Assembly (NCBI GenBank): GCA_932521025.1
Contig: OW051470.1
Span: 10,154,501-10,218,500 of the forward strand
Length of the DNA: 64,000 nucleotides
DNA from: Oscheius onirici
Lineage: Eukaryota > Nematoda > Chromadorea > Rhabditida > Rhabditidae
Direction: 5' to 3'
Below, piece after piece: positions 1 through 10,830 of this stretch (the stretch's first letter is position 1; each line of letters starts with the position of its first letter). Both the position numbers and the translations under genes were made by a program. The notes under the pieces were generated by a model. That model was not told the origin of the DNA. It saw only the letters and a list, made by a program, of their open reading frames with translations, and did not search any database.

Positions 1-678
1 TTCAGAACCCAGAGACTGTCTGAATTCACTCTCAGAACTGACTCTTGGTTTCAACACAGGTATCCAGTAATTCTTTGCCTCTCATTCTCCCCCAGAATAT
101 ACTACAGTATCCCAGACAGTCTTCCGTGATCTTCCTTCAGTCCCAGACAGTCCTCCTCCAGCATCTGGATGCTTCAGTTTCTTCTGGAAACATTTGCGCA
201 CGCCCCCATATCATCAACATTTCCTTCAGATAAACTTTATCTGGATAGAGATTCTAAGTCTCTCTGAATATCCACTCCTGGGTCTGTTTCTCCTGCCTCC
301 CAAAACTCCTCTTGGCGTAAACATGAGCTATAAAAAGATGAGGAAGTTGGCAGAGAGATTCTATTAGAGTTTCTTGCTTCCTTTCTTCAAAGAAAAGGTA
401 CTTGTATCTGATCTCTACGTAAGTTTCCTCTCCGCAGCTCCGAACGCATCGCAAATATGCCCCGAAGAATGGCTCTGCGTCTCTTTCCGTCGATTCTATT
501 GCTGGCTCGCTTTGTCGTCTGGACGCTGACCTAGGGCCGATTGACCAGAGATGCCTGCCAGCCCCCCTCTCTCTCTCTCTGCACAGGCACTGGGCAATTT
601 TAGGGAACCTGAAAGTAGCAGAGGAAACGAGTGTTGTCGGAATGGGGTTAAAGGACTGTCTCTTTTGACTTTCTGCAG
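1..678. other. No confident gene; possible exon remnants
   Basis: Rich in CT and TCAG-like tracts. An open stretch at about 437-613 follows a CCGCAG acceptor-like site, and could join in frame (GAAA|GTAGCA donor near 613) to the exon at 679. I cannot tie it to a family, and no start codon can be defined, so I do not call it as a gene. Confidence 0.3.
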
Positions 679-792
679 TCGTGGGAACTGAAATCTGATC
701 AAGAATTAGCCCAGAAGCTGCACAACTATGATCGACAGCTGTCTGACAACGTAAATGTACGAATTAGCCGTAGTCTGTCTTCTGAACAATAA
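679..792 (+). CDS. Possible terminal exon of an upstream gene (partial)
   Basis: A CTTTCTGCAG acceptor is followed by 37 open codons (beginning SWELKSDQELAQKLHNYDRQ) and a TAA stop. The stop overlaps AATAAA at 788-793, a good poly(A) signal position for a very short 3' UTR. The reading is hydrophilic and looks coding, but I recognise no family. The rest of the gene would lie in 1-678 or off the left edge. It could also be a chance open frame. Confidence 0.35.
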   Translation, partial: SWELKSDQELAQKLHNYDRQLSDNVNVRISRSLSSEQ

Positions 793-1360
793 ATATCGTT
801 CGATATTTCGGAAATAACACAATTATATACGCTTCACATTGTTGTTTGACTATAAATTACAGTTTTTTGACAAAAAGTCACCAAATATCGTCAGTTTCCT
901 TCAGTAAAAGGTTATTTTGTAATTTTTGTTGTTTGAGTTGGCGCACTGAGTCCCGCCAAAAGCGGCAAATTTGAATCATTTTCTGCAACCTCATTCATTG
1001 GGGGGACTTGTTGTCTGCTGCTCAATTTTCTCCTGCTTTTAGTAGAAAACTGGAGTTTTTTTTTTGTAGAAAATGACCTGAAAATGGATAAAATAGATGA
1101 TGCGCCGTCTTTTGCAAGGTATACAAGCAAAACAATGGATCTTTCAACCTGTAACCTCTGAAAACATTTCTACTCGATTTTTGGCTCAAAATGTCCTGTT
1201 TTTCTCGACTGTTAGATGATTTCGACAAATTTAGACGCGAGTTCTACAGAAATCGTCAAGTTTTAGTGATCAAATGAAGCCAAATTATGTGTGCGCTCGT
1301 CAATGGGTCCGAGGAGGCGTGGCCACTCCGCGCAAGCGGCTCGCGTCGCGTTCACAGGGG
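793..1360. other. Intergenic, nothing recognised
   Basis: AT-rich sequence with no convincing exon on either strand. It separates the possible upstream terminal exon from the HEXIM promoter. Confidence 0.5.
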
Positions 1361-1368
1361 TATAAAAG
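1361..1368 (+). promoter_or_regulatory. TATA box of the HEXIM-like gene
   Basis: TATAAAAG lies 188 bp upstream of the HEXIM ATG in a locally GC-rich stretch (CGCAAGCGGCTCGCGTCGCG just before it). Transcription would be expected to start about 25-30 bp downstream, near 1390-1395. This is seen by motif only. Confidence 0.45.
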
Positions 1369-1548
1369 ACCCGAAGCGAGTGCCTTCTAGTTCTCTCGTT
1401 TGCGGGTGTGCCGTACTTCTTGCAAAAGGCGGTGCATCTTCTAAAGCCGTGCAGGTCGTGCACATACTAACTCGCAGCTGCTTGCAGCTAACTACCTCGA
1501 TATTGATATCATTCGACTCGCCGTCGAATAACCAGGAGGAATCTACTG

Positions 1549-2946
1549 ATGTCGTCACCGGACAACTCAAGACCAGTCTCGGAGAGCTCGAGACCGCCGC
1601 TGGATGACCAGCGCAGCGTCTCGGACGGAGATCTCGATGGAGACAGGAAGAAGCGTCGAATTCGTCGTCGTCGTGGCACTCGCGGACGCTACAAGCCCTA
1701 CGATCTGACCGCCAGTCTCGATGGAACAATCGCCTCCACCTCCGCCGACTCGCCCACAGAAGCCTCGCCTAAGAAGAAGACCAGGTCGGTTTACAGCCCA
1801 TTTTTATCGCTTTTCATAGTCTATAAAGCCCATTTCCGGCTACTCCAGCCCACCGTTTCGAAAATGCCTGCTGCTAATTGCGCGAAGGGGTACATATGAC
1901 CGCTGAGTAGCTTCTCTAACCCTCGCACTCAATTTTGTAAACAATCTCGATAATTTGTAGAAAACGAAAAATACGGTGTACCTTCAAGCTCACGGAACAA
2001 TTTTAAGATGGCTTGGAAGCTCGAAAGCCGTCCAGAGCCAGAGACATGATGATGTGGGCAGGTTAACCTCCGCCAGACTGTGTGTGTTGAAGAAATGTAA
2101 GGCCGTTTCTGACCCAAGTATGGGGCAGCCTCATATAAGATCTGGCAGAGGGCTGGCACAACCAGCAGCAGTCCCATACATCTTTTCATCTCTTTTTCTC
2201 GCTTTTCAACTAATTTTTCTCATTTTCAGAGGCAAAGTGATGGCTCCGCGCAACACGACCCAATTCCTGCTGGATGACATTGAAGCCCGAGCTGAAATGG
2301 AACGAGAAGTGAGTTTTTTTTACCCCTTTCTGTCGTAATTTGAGCTAGAAATTGCCTTTTCCTAATAATTTGGTCATTTTAAAAGGTGGAACACGAAGGC
2401 CGACAACGCATCCGGTCACTGAGCGTGAGCTCGGAGCTCATTCCCTGCTCTGACGAGTCCGACGAAAGCCACAGCGAGGCCGAACACCGTGAATTTGAAA
2501 CCGAATTGGCAGAATACAACATCGACAGAATTTCCAAACTTAGTCGAGACGAAGTAGGTTCCCCTTTCGAAGATTCTTCCGTCTTTTGTGCCGTGGCGCA
2601 GTTTTTCTGCACTACACTAGATTTTTCCCTTTTTGTCTCTAAAATAATGTTTGCGGCAAGTTTCGCTATGCTTTGGCCCGACCAAAACACGGCAAGCCTA
2701 CTCCTTTCAAAAATATGCAATTGTGTACGCAAACTTACGTCCAGCGGCTGATTTCAACAAATAACCTAATTTCAGATGGCCCGAGAAATCCTCGACAAAG
2801 ACAAAGAAGCAGAAGTCTACCATTCAAGTCTGCTCCGGGTTAATCGTGAAAATGCCCGGTTAAAGAAAATGCTGAAAGATAATGGAATCGAAGTAAAAGA
2901 GGGCATCCTGGACACGTCTGCTACCCAACCCCAAGCTGTATCATAG
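1549..2946 (+). CDS. HEXIM: HEXIM-like P-TEFb inhibitor (7SK snRNP component)
   Basis: HEXIM proteins bind 7SK RNA through a basic patch and inhibit CDK9/cyclin T in the nucleus. Four exons (1549-1784, 2230-2308, 2386-2553, 2776-2946) join in frame to 217 aa, shorter than human HEXIM1. In order I see an acidic/serine-rich N-terminus; the basic stretch KKRRIRRRRGTRGRYKPY at about residues 34-51, corresponding to the RNA-binding region; the segment APRNTTQFLLDD, equivalent to the P-TEFb-binding PYNT motif; an acidic middle; and a C-terminal leucine/charged coiled coil (LLRVNRENARLKKML) matching the cyclin T-binding domain. The PYNT tyrosine is replaced by arginine, while the following F of TQF is kept. 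A TATA box lies upstream. The order of features makes the family assignment firm. Confidence 0.9.
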
Positions 2947-3128
2947 TTCCCCCCGCATATACTGATTAACCCCTCTTCCTCCTCTCAGAAACGGTTTTAT
3001 CAGCCTTCATCTCTGCGGTACGGGTACATACTTCTTCTTTTACTGATACACGTATAGTCTTTTTCGCTATTTTACTTGCCTGCAAGACAAAAGAAGAATG
3101 AACACTTTTTACCAGTATTTACACGTTT

Positions 3129-6100
3129 TCACGGCATATTTCTTGGCGGGATTGGTAGAATAGCAACAGCGACGCCGCCTTCGTGACTGCCCAACGACGG
3201 ACCGAGAGTCCATTCCTGTGTCGATTCGGTAAAGGTTTCCATGGAAGAAAGGTTCGAAATGCCGTCGTAGCTGAATGTTATCGTATTTTTGAGCATTTCA
3301 GGTTTTTTTTTGTAATTTTGTTCCTTTTTGGGTACTTGTTCCTACTACGTGCTTTTTTTGAAGAACTGGGAGAAAAACGAGTGAAATGAACTGCCGGAAA
3401 GTTGACAACGAATTTTGTTCGAACTTTAACAAGTTTGGTAATACTCGAGCTGGTAACCCCCTCAGTTCAAATTTTTGGCGCGTCAACCCCCTGGTGTTCA
3501 TTTTTTATCTTTTTACCTATTTTCCACCCATTTTTACACTTTCAGAGTATGTTTATCGAATTCGAAGCCCAAAACAACCCCTAGAATGTGAAAACTGCTC
3601 ATAATTTGAGCGAAATAGGCAATCTTTGCCTAGTATTGTTTCCACAAGTTTTCTTCGAAAATCAAAGGTTTTTCGTTGCACTTTTCACATTCTAGGGGTT
3701 GTTTTGGGCGTAGAATTCGATAATCATACTCTGAAAGTGTAAAAATGGGTGGAAAATAGGTAAAAAGATAAAAAATGAACAAACAAGGGGTTGATGCGGA
3801 AAAAATTTGAACTGAGGGGGTTGCCAGCTCGAGTATTACCACAAGTTTTCTTGAGTAAACATCAAAAACTCGCTATTTCCCGGCTAAATAAACAAAATGG
3901 CAGGTAAAATGACACTTTTGATTCATCTTTAGTCATTTTTGGCGATTCTTACCCAGCAATGGCGTATAAAGTGTCGGCATTTCCTACCAAAGAGACCCGA
4001 CTTCTTTTCTTTTGCATCGGAGTGACGGGTGACCATGTTCTGAAGAGAAATTTGATTTTTTGTGGGGTAAAATCTTACCGAGTATCTGGATCAAAGCACT
4101 CGACACTGTTTAGGAACTGGGAGCCGTCGTATCTGAAAAATGACAGTTACTGTCACTGTTTCTTTCCCCTGTCCCCTTGCAACCTACCCGCCACAGACGT
4201 AGATCTTCCCGTTTAGACTGGCCGCTCCCACGCGACAGCGCTTGCTAATCATTGAGGGCATCGTCTCCCAGACTCCTTTTTCCGGACAGTACCTCTCGAC
4301 GCTGTTGAAGATGCACATGCCATCGTGACCGCCGATTACTGTAATATTATGAAGTAGAATTGGATACTGAAGTGTGTTTACTGTAGAGATAGCCGTCCAG
4401 AACTGCTATTCCAGCAGCACTTCTCTGCTTCGACATCGGGGTGCCGTAGGTCCAAGAATTTGTGTCAGGATTATAAATCTGAAAGTTTATTTGTCCATTG
4501 GAGTCTCTCGACGACGAGAACCCTGACCTGACAAAAACCGAACATGGTCTGCAAAAGCACCAAAGTCAATGGGTACCGCACTTTCCTCCAACACTTCCCG
4601 AAGGAGGTCAGAGGGAGCTCGAAAGCTGATTTGACTGGGGAGGGAGACATATATAGGAATCCAATGGTACACTCCCTCCAGTAAAACTTTGATTTTCCAA
4701 GCCAGAACTTTTTCTACCCCTCTATCCTCATACTGTTCAGTTAGAGAACTGTCCTTTCTAAATGACTAACTCTCCCTGCTTGCAAAGTTGTTTGGGCCAC
4801 CCTGTTTTGTTTTCATGCACCGTCTCACGTGGTACAACTCATATGAAAAGAATCCACAACTCTTGTCAAAAAAACTAACCTCGACCGAAGACAGCGAACT
4901 GATTCCATCGTAGCCACCACAAACGTAGAGTTTTCCATTGAGGAAAGCTGACCCGAGAGCTGATCTCATTTTGTCCAGCGGGGCACACTGCATCTGTCTC
5001 TGTACTCTCACAGTTCAGAGGAACTTACGGAAAGCCATTCGTTCCTGTTGTAGTCGTAAGCTTCCACGGTTTTCAGTCTCTCACTGCCGTCAAACCCTCC
5101 AATGGCGTAGACCTAGAGATTCAGATAGTGTAAGAGAGTCTGAGAGACTTTCTGAGTAAGAAAGAGCAGAGAAACTGAGTTACTGACAGACATCGGGACT
5201 GATAAACTGAGAGTCAGAGAGACTGAGTCACTGAGATACACAGGGACTGAGAGTCAAACTGTTATTGAGAAACTGAGACTGGGACAAGGACTCATTCTCT
5301 TACCTTCCGCTCATAGACAGCTGTCCCGACTCTCGACCTATAGCTGGGCATTGGTCGCACTGAAGTCCATTTCCTGGTCAGTGGATCAAAGATTTCCACT
5401 GCTGATTCTACACTGTTAGCCGACAATCCACCTGAAAGATACAGTAACCCGAAAACCCTGAATTCCAACCGATAGCGATAATGAGTCCTTTGACAAGATT
5501 GCAACAGCGTGGCTTCAGGCGGAAGGATCGGATGAGGTCACGTCTTTCGGGAATCAGATGGTAGTCCTTGGCAACGTCGACCTAAATGAACTGTTGACAG
5601 TATTAGAGAGAGATCAGTACCAAATCTCGACAGGCCAGATCACATTTGACGACCTGATGTCCAGCGACCTGATCGGTTAGGAAGGAGGGCTTGAGGAGGT
5701 GGAGACGGACACAGGAAAGTACTCTGAATTTATCTGCGTAGTCTCTGTCCCTCTGTCCTCTTACCTTGAAGCCAGTTGTTTCCTCTCCGTAGAATGAAGC
5801 ACCCAGCGAATGACTGCATTGAAGACATCCTCCTCCGACTCGACATAGATTCCGTCGTCGGAGAGCAGATCTTGAACCTCATCTACTGGCAGAGAGACAA
5901 AGTCCTCAGTGTCTGTGATGGCGACAAAGTGCTTTCGGACAAAGTTGTCGATATAGATTTTGTTCGATCTGAGTTATCCAGTTAGAGAGTTCATTAAAGT
6001 AGTTTACTGGCATCCAAGGTTGGAGCAGAAGGATCGAATGGCGAGAGTATTTGATGTGGAAAGGTGTGTGACCAGATAGGAGGAGCATTCTTCGACTACA

Positions 6101-6646
6101 TCATCTAACTGGATGGGAAATTGATTGCGACTGACTGACTGACTGACCTGTAAAAAGTTTGCTCCAATCATGATAGCCTGAACATTTCCAGCAGAGATTC
6201 GAAGCTCTCCAGTATACGCATAGCTGACGAGTTGATCCAGAGTATCTCCATCAAGCTCTGAAAATCTCTCACCATCTCTGCTGACCAGAAACACCCTACC
6301 ATGTACCGTAACGGCGCTCTGATTTGCCTCAATCATATCCGTGGTGAACATTAGACGAAAGTAAGGAATGACTGCTGATATGACTATCTGAACCACATTT
6401 CTAGTCAAAAATCTAAAGGAATCTAGCCTTGTGAGCTCTGATCCGCCTCCCACCGGCATCGATGACAATATCACAAAGTTGACCCGATCTTCGTAACTCG
6501 TTCAAAACTTCAAATGCCTTGGTGAAAATTACATTTTTCTGCTTGAGCTGGACGATGTCGTCGTCTTCTGTACAGAGAGTGAAACGGCCTGGAAGAGAGG
6601 GTATTTTCTCAGTTTTGGACCTTTCTAAACCTCGGAGGTAGTCCAT
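3129..6646 (-). CDS. KLHL18: Kelch-like protein 18 orthologue (BTB-BACK-Kelch)
   Basis: KLHL18 is a substrate adaptor of Cullin-3 ubiquitin ligases. The minus-strand exons read as a BTB domain ([19 protein letters not shown], then [16 protein letters not shown]), a BACK region containing [10 protein letters not shown], and six Kelch repeats. The repeats carry the diagnostic VCGGYDG, VIGGHDG and IAGYDG turns, and end in [15 protein letters not shown] before TGA at 3129-3131. The closing SHEGG element and the repeat spacing match human KLHL18 closely. I chose the ATG at 6646 because it opens the frame into the BTB domain. An upstream in-frame Met exists near 6796, so the start is uncertain. One 40-nt intron (6388-6427) must be GC-AG to restore the BTB consensus. 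The last intron carries a foldback element, and another intron carries a dispersed repeat. The gene is divergent from STX16, with 373 bp between starts. Confidence 0.9.
3437..3840. mobile_element. Foldback element with 8-bp target duplication
   Basis: Two arms of about 160 bp are near-perfect inverted copies (3437-3597 against 3682-3840) around a short unique centre. The termini are GGTAATACTCGAGCTGG and its complement. The direct repeat ACAAGTTT flanks it at 3429-3436 and 3841-3848. It has no coding capacity and lies in the last KLHL18 intron. An 8-bp duplication fits hAT-like or other DNA transposon derivatives. The superfamily is not determined. Confidence 0.8.
4487..4675. repeat. Dispersed repeat R1 (partial copy)
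   Basis: It shares blocks such as GTCTCTCGAC, CTGACCTGACAAAAA, CATGGTCTGC, CCGAAGGAGGTC and AGCTCGAAAGCTGATTTGACTG with copies near 22.9-23.4, 25.1-25.6, 41.2-41.65 and 61.75-62.0 kb. This copy is internally shortened and lies in a KLHL18 intron. Confidence 0.75.
5112..5292. repeat. Degenerate GAGACTGAGT-type tandem repeat
   Basis: Imperfect iterations of units like GAGAGACTGAGTCACTGA inside a KLHL18 intron. The same sequence type recurs in mig-10 introns and near 20.3 kb. Confidence 0.7.
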
Positions 6647-7019
6647 TGGGAATGGTTCGGGACGATAAGGGAACAGCCAGTCCCACACGGGACAGCTGAT
6701 TGCCAGAGACGGATAGACGTCAGCCAGAAAAGACTGGCGCAGATTGCGTGAGTGCCAAAAGAGGCCAAAGGACAAGCATTGGGGGATGTAAGCCAACTCA
6801 TTGTCTCCTTTTTTCTTCCTGATTTTATAGAAAAGAGTGTCTGTTTTGCGTATGAGCTTTCTTAATTAGCGCTTGCATGCCGATAATGCGTGCTCCAATA
6901 AAAGACGAATCACATATTCTAAAGCGGAATTTGTTTAAAAAAACGTCAGAAAACATAGCCTGAATGTCTCTCAATGCCTCTTCCTTTCCCTGGCTCTCAC
7001 TGACCTGTACTCTTTCAGA

Positions 7020-8775
7020 ATGGGAAAAGACGACGCTCCGATCGGAGTGACCCGAAGTCTGACAGAAGTTTTCACTCTTCTCAGAGGAAATTCTCATCAT
7101 GTACAATTCTCCTACTCGAATGACGGCTACGGAGCTGGGACTTCTAGGGCTGGTGAGGTTTTTATCTTTTCCTTTACTTGCTTCTTTAGAGGAGCGGATG
7201 AGTCTGGTTGAACTGGAAGAAGGGAATGAGACAGTAGGAGCCACGCAGCCCATATGGATTCACACGAACGACGAGGTCGAATTCGAGTTTGGAAGGTACC
7301 TTTGATTTACGTTTTTTGTTTAATAATAGTACAGAATACGATCCCGGATGCAGGAGCTACATTCGGCACAGCAGAAGCATATCTCTAGACCAAATTTCGG
7401 AGATGAGGCCTTTGAGGCGGAGGAGAAGAGGATGGAAGGCATCACTGAGCAGATCACGTCGATGATGGCGCACTGTCAGAGACTCATCAAGTAAGCACAC
7501 CTATAAGCGAACCTCTTTTGAACTTTGAAAATCGGACAGAGGGAGAACTGTACACAATTTTTTGTTAGTAAACTTCATTCGGAGCTCATTTACTACGAAG
7601 GCGAAAAAACATGGATCCTTCTTTAGATTCACTCTTCGCTCTCTTATCCACTAAGCCAGGGAAAGCGGAGTTCTCATGTCTCCCCATAGGAGCGGCGTAT
7701 CCAAAAAGTTGAGCGCAAATTACGAGAGGGAAACACAAGGTTTTGTAGACAATTTTCGGGTGGAACTCACACCTTTCAGAATGTTTCTAGTTGAAAAAAT
7801 TAATAAATTGTATTCTGATTCTGATTAAATAGGTCCCGAGGTTTGAAAATGCTTCTGACGATAGCTACGAACGGTTTGTACTTCTTTCTATTGAAGCAAA
7901 GGCTGTTGCTGACGGCTGCTTACTGAATGAGTTAATCAGGAACTTCCCTTACAGCTGTCTCAAGACCATGACACTTTTTTGATAAAATAATCTGTCTTCT
8001 CTTTCAGCATGATGTCGAATCAGGAGTCCAAAAGCGAGAATCATGACGAGAAGCTGCTGAGAAGGAATGCTGTCTCGTCTCTGCTTTTCACTCTCAGTGA
8101 ACTGACCAACTCTTTCCGCTCGAGACAGTCGAAATATCTCAATGATATCAAGGTATGAACAGTTTTTTTTGTCCCATCTGTTTGTGGCTTGAGCGGCAGC
8201 AAGCAAATAGATACGCAATACGCAAAGGCGACTACAGTAACCTAAAAGTCGGAAAGATTACTGTGTTTTTTTTAGAAACGATCCCGGAACGTGGACGATT
8301 TCCTCATTACGGCCGGCCCGGATGAGTTTGATTGGGCCGAGATTCCTTGCTCTTCTGAAGAAATGACTATGGACCAAATTCAGGCGATTATGTTGAATGA
8401 GAAGGAGATCCGAGAGCGGGAGAAGGAGGTGAAACTCCTCCCTCAAAAAGACCAAAAATTGAAAAAAAATTTAGGTTATGGCAGTGAACTCGTCGATTGT
8501 AGAGTTGAACACCCTGTTCAAGGACCTTTCTACAATGGTCATCGATCAGGGAACTATTTTGGACAGGTTGGACACAAAATAAGAGACAATAGATATGTAA
8601 TCTCTTCAGAATTGACCACAACGTAGAGCAGGCCTCGATTCGGGTGACAAAAGCTGTGGAGAGCGTCTCAAAAGCTGAGGGCTACCAGAGAAAAGACAGA
8701 AAGATGCACTGCATCTTCTTCCTGGCCATTGCCATCATCTTTGTACTAATTCTCATCATTTTCACCAAATTTTAG
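7020..8775 (+). CDS. STX16: Syntaxin-16 orthologue (Qa-SNARE)
   Basis: Syntaxin-16 is the Qa-SNARE for endosome-to-trans-Golgi fusion. Seven exons (7020-7152, 7190-7295, 7335-7490, 8008-8152, 8276-8428, 8475-8566, 8610-8775) give 316 aa, near the usual length. The N-terminal VTRSLTEVFTLLR matches the short N-peptide that contacts VPS45. The helical Habc region follows (RMQELHSAQQKHISRP, then LLFTLSELTNSFR). The SNARE motif runs from about MTMDQIQAIMLNE to YQRKD, with the zero-layer glutamine in VIDQGTILDRID. A C-terminal hydrophobic anchor of about 20 residues ends in IIFTKF. The ATG sits one base after a TTTCAG acceptor with no visible upstream exon, which fits spliced-leader addition and supports this start. 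Confidence 0.95.
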
Positions 8776-9070
8776 CATTCCAATTAACGGGTATTCATTG
8801 GCTGCTAAGATTATTGGAGGTTTATTAAAATGGTTATAGTTTTCGAATTGAAGAGGATAAACAGGCAGAAAGATAGACGAAATGACTGAGAGACAGAAGT
8901 CAGTGTATGGAGAGTCTGTGGTACGAAACTCGCGTATGGACAAGGCCATCTACAGGATGGACAACAGTCGCGTCGCTTCGCCTATACAAAGAAAATCGAT
9001 AATTCAGAAGTGATCTCTCAGCTTTCTACAAATTTGCTCCAGTTTTCACTGTGACACTCAGATTTCTCCA

Positions 9071-9878
9071 ATGACTTCAGAAGAGTTTTGGACCGACAGT
9101 GATGTCCACATTTCCAAGGTAAGACATCTCTCTAGACTCAAAATTATTCATTCAGCTCAGTGACGAAGAGTTCAGTCGAAAACGAAGCCATTTGGTTTCT
9201 CAGCTAGAAACCATAATGGATGATGACTTTCTGCTAACCATTCTTTCGATGATTGGGAGAAAGGCGAAATAATGGTTCGGATCGCTGCTAAATTTTCTAA
9301 AATGAATTTCAGGAGATAAAAAACAACGTTTCATTCAAGATTTCTTCGAAGTTCCCGGTGATATGGAAGAGCATCTGAGATCTTTTGATACTGTCTATTT
9401 GGACAACCTTAGCTCGGAATATGTCTCCAACTGCTCAACTCGTTCAGGTAATTCAAGCGATGGGAATTCTAATATTCTTCAAGAAATGGCAGTCAGGAAT
9501 CCGGAACTATCGACCAACGTTTTTCTGTCTGTGCATCCAAACATCGCAAATCACTTTAAACGCAGCCATTGCCGGTCAGCGTACTACAGTTTGTATGTGT
9601 CTGGCTGTACCTGGATCACTTGTACATCATCCGTCGCCAACCCCGACAATGTATATCTCGCTCTGGTAATGGATGCAAGAGACCGCGGACCGTGTTTTCT
9701 CTACGGCCATACTAACATTCGTAGTTTGCATGATTTGCTCCAGTGTGATATTGTTCTCACAGCGACTGCCCGAAAGTCTCTTGTAGACTTTTCGAGTTAC
9801 AACGGAGATCCCGATGCTGATCTTGATCCCAATGCTTTTTCAGACCTGCTGAAGACATATCACCGTTTAGAACAATAA
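9071..9878 (+). CDS. Unrecognised protein gene; frame not resolved
   Basis: A first exon (9071-9118, starting MTSEEFWTDSDVHISK) follows a CACTCAG acceptor. A 37-nt GT-AG intron leads to a second exon (LSDEEFSRKRSHLVSQLE). The open stretch from about 9313 to TAA at 9876-9878 encodes a longer C-terminal part, including FLSVHPNIANHFKRSHCRS, CTWITCTSSVANPDNVYLAL and CFLYGHTNI. I could not find a canonical donor that joins the second and third parts in frame: the third needs phase 1, and the GC site at 9264 gives phase 0. It may be a pseudogene, an indel, two cistrons, or an exon I missed. I recognise no family. The 3' half is duplicated at 34836-35299. It lies 295 bp downstream of STX16 on the same strand. 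Confidence 0.5.
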
Positions 9879-9950
9879 AGAATCAGTCGTATCCCTCTGT
9901 TTCTCCGTCCGAAACTTCATTCACAAGGAAAGAATCTTTCACAAACACAG
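9487..9950. repeat. 464-bp segment identical to 34836-35299
   Basis: From TGGCAGTCAGG to ACAAACACAG I see no difference between the two copies, with a constant offset of 25,349 and no indel. Beyond the right end the similarity continues but drops abruptly: indels and many substitutions to about 10,080 against 35,430. It covers the 3' half of the unrecognised gene and its 3' flank. Confidence 0.92.
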
Positions 9951-10086
9951 CTACCGAACCAGCTATCTGCGGCTGCTTTCGCTGTCAGTAGCCCGTCATT
10001 ATTGACCTTTTTGAGCCCGGTCTCGGTCTTCCCTCTCCATCGACATCGATTTAATTGGAACTTAAATACTTGTCATAGTTCATCTC

Positions 10087-10160
10087 CAGGGATGGCCGCC
10101 CGGGCCTACCGTAACCCGGCCGGGCCCGGGCCGGCCCGGGGCGGCCCATTTCAAAAAAGG
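10087..10160. repeat. GC-rich hAT-like terminal remnant
   Basis: CAGGGATGGCCGCCCGGGCC starts a block of overlapping CCGGGCCC/GGCCCGG palindromes, far richer in GC than its surroundings. CAGGG-type starts are common in hAT elements. I found no matching right end or target duplication. It appears where the 35.4-kb homologous copy lacks it, which suggests an insertion. Confidence 0.35.
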
Positions 10161-10302
10161 CTTTCAGGAGACTGTATTGCCTAGCCGGAATCAGGAACAA
10201 GGGCCGCGGACTGAGTCAGCCGCAGGCTATGGTAAACACGAAAAGTAATCCATGTGGTGACTTCGCGGGTCCATGAAGTATGGGCTTTTTTTTCAAAAAG
10301 TA

Positions 10303-10494
10303 AAGTCTGTTCGAAAAAAAGAACGCAACAGTAACCCATAAATATTTCGCTTCGAGAACCAGCGCGGCAATTCACCGTTGAGAAAATCAAGAAAACGGTT
10401 TGAATTGTTGCAGTTTACCCTGAAAATCAAGGGTTTGTGGTTCTCGAAGCGAAATATTTATGGGTTACTGTTGCGTTCTTTTTTTAACAGACTT
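10303..10494. mobile_element. TA-flanked MITE, family 1 (192 bp)
   Basis: The two halves are inverted copies: AAGTCTGTT, an A-rich spacer, GAACGCAACAGTAACCCATA and AATATTTCGCTTCGAGAACCA at the left, and their complement at the right. TA dinucleotides flank it (10301-10302, 10495-10496), as for Tc1/mariner-type elements. No ORF. A second copy, split by a LINE, is at 37730-38788. Confidence 0.88.
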
Positions 10495-10830
10495 TAGGCT
10501 ATTTTTCAGCTCATTTTCGAGACCAGGGACGGTATTGCCCCGGAATCGGAAACAGGGGCCGGAGCATAGTTTGTGGTATCCATTCTAATTTGGTTACCAA
10601 TATTTTTCACCAGTCTTTTATCGCGATGGATATAGTTAGAGAGTACTACGAAGTTTGACTTTATTCTTCCGAAAAGGCACAAAAAATCATCACATTTTCT
10701 CAAGACAAAAGACAGCCGAACTTCATACCCAGAAGGGTATGACATGACGGCCTGTTCGTTGTATGTAGCGCGCTTCCTGATGCCAGTAAAAGTGCCTGAA
10801 AATGTATTTTTTAACTATTTGCGAGTCAGT

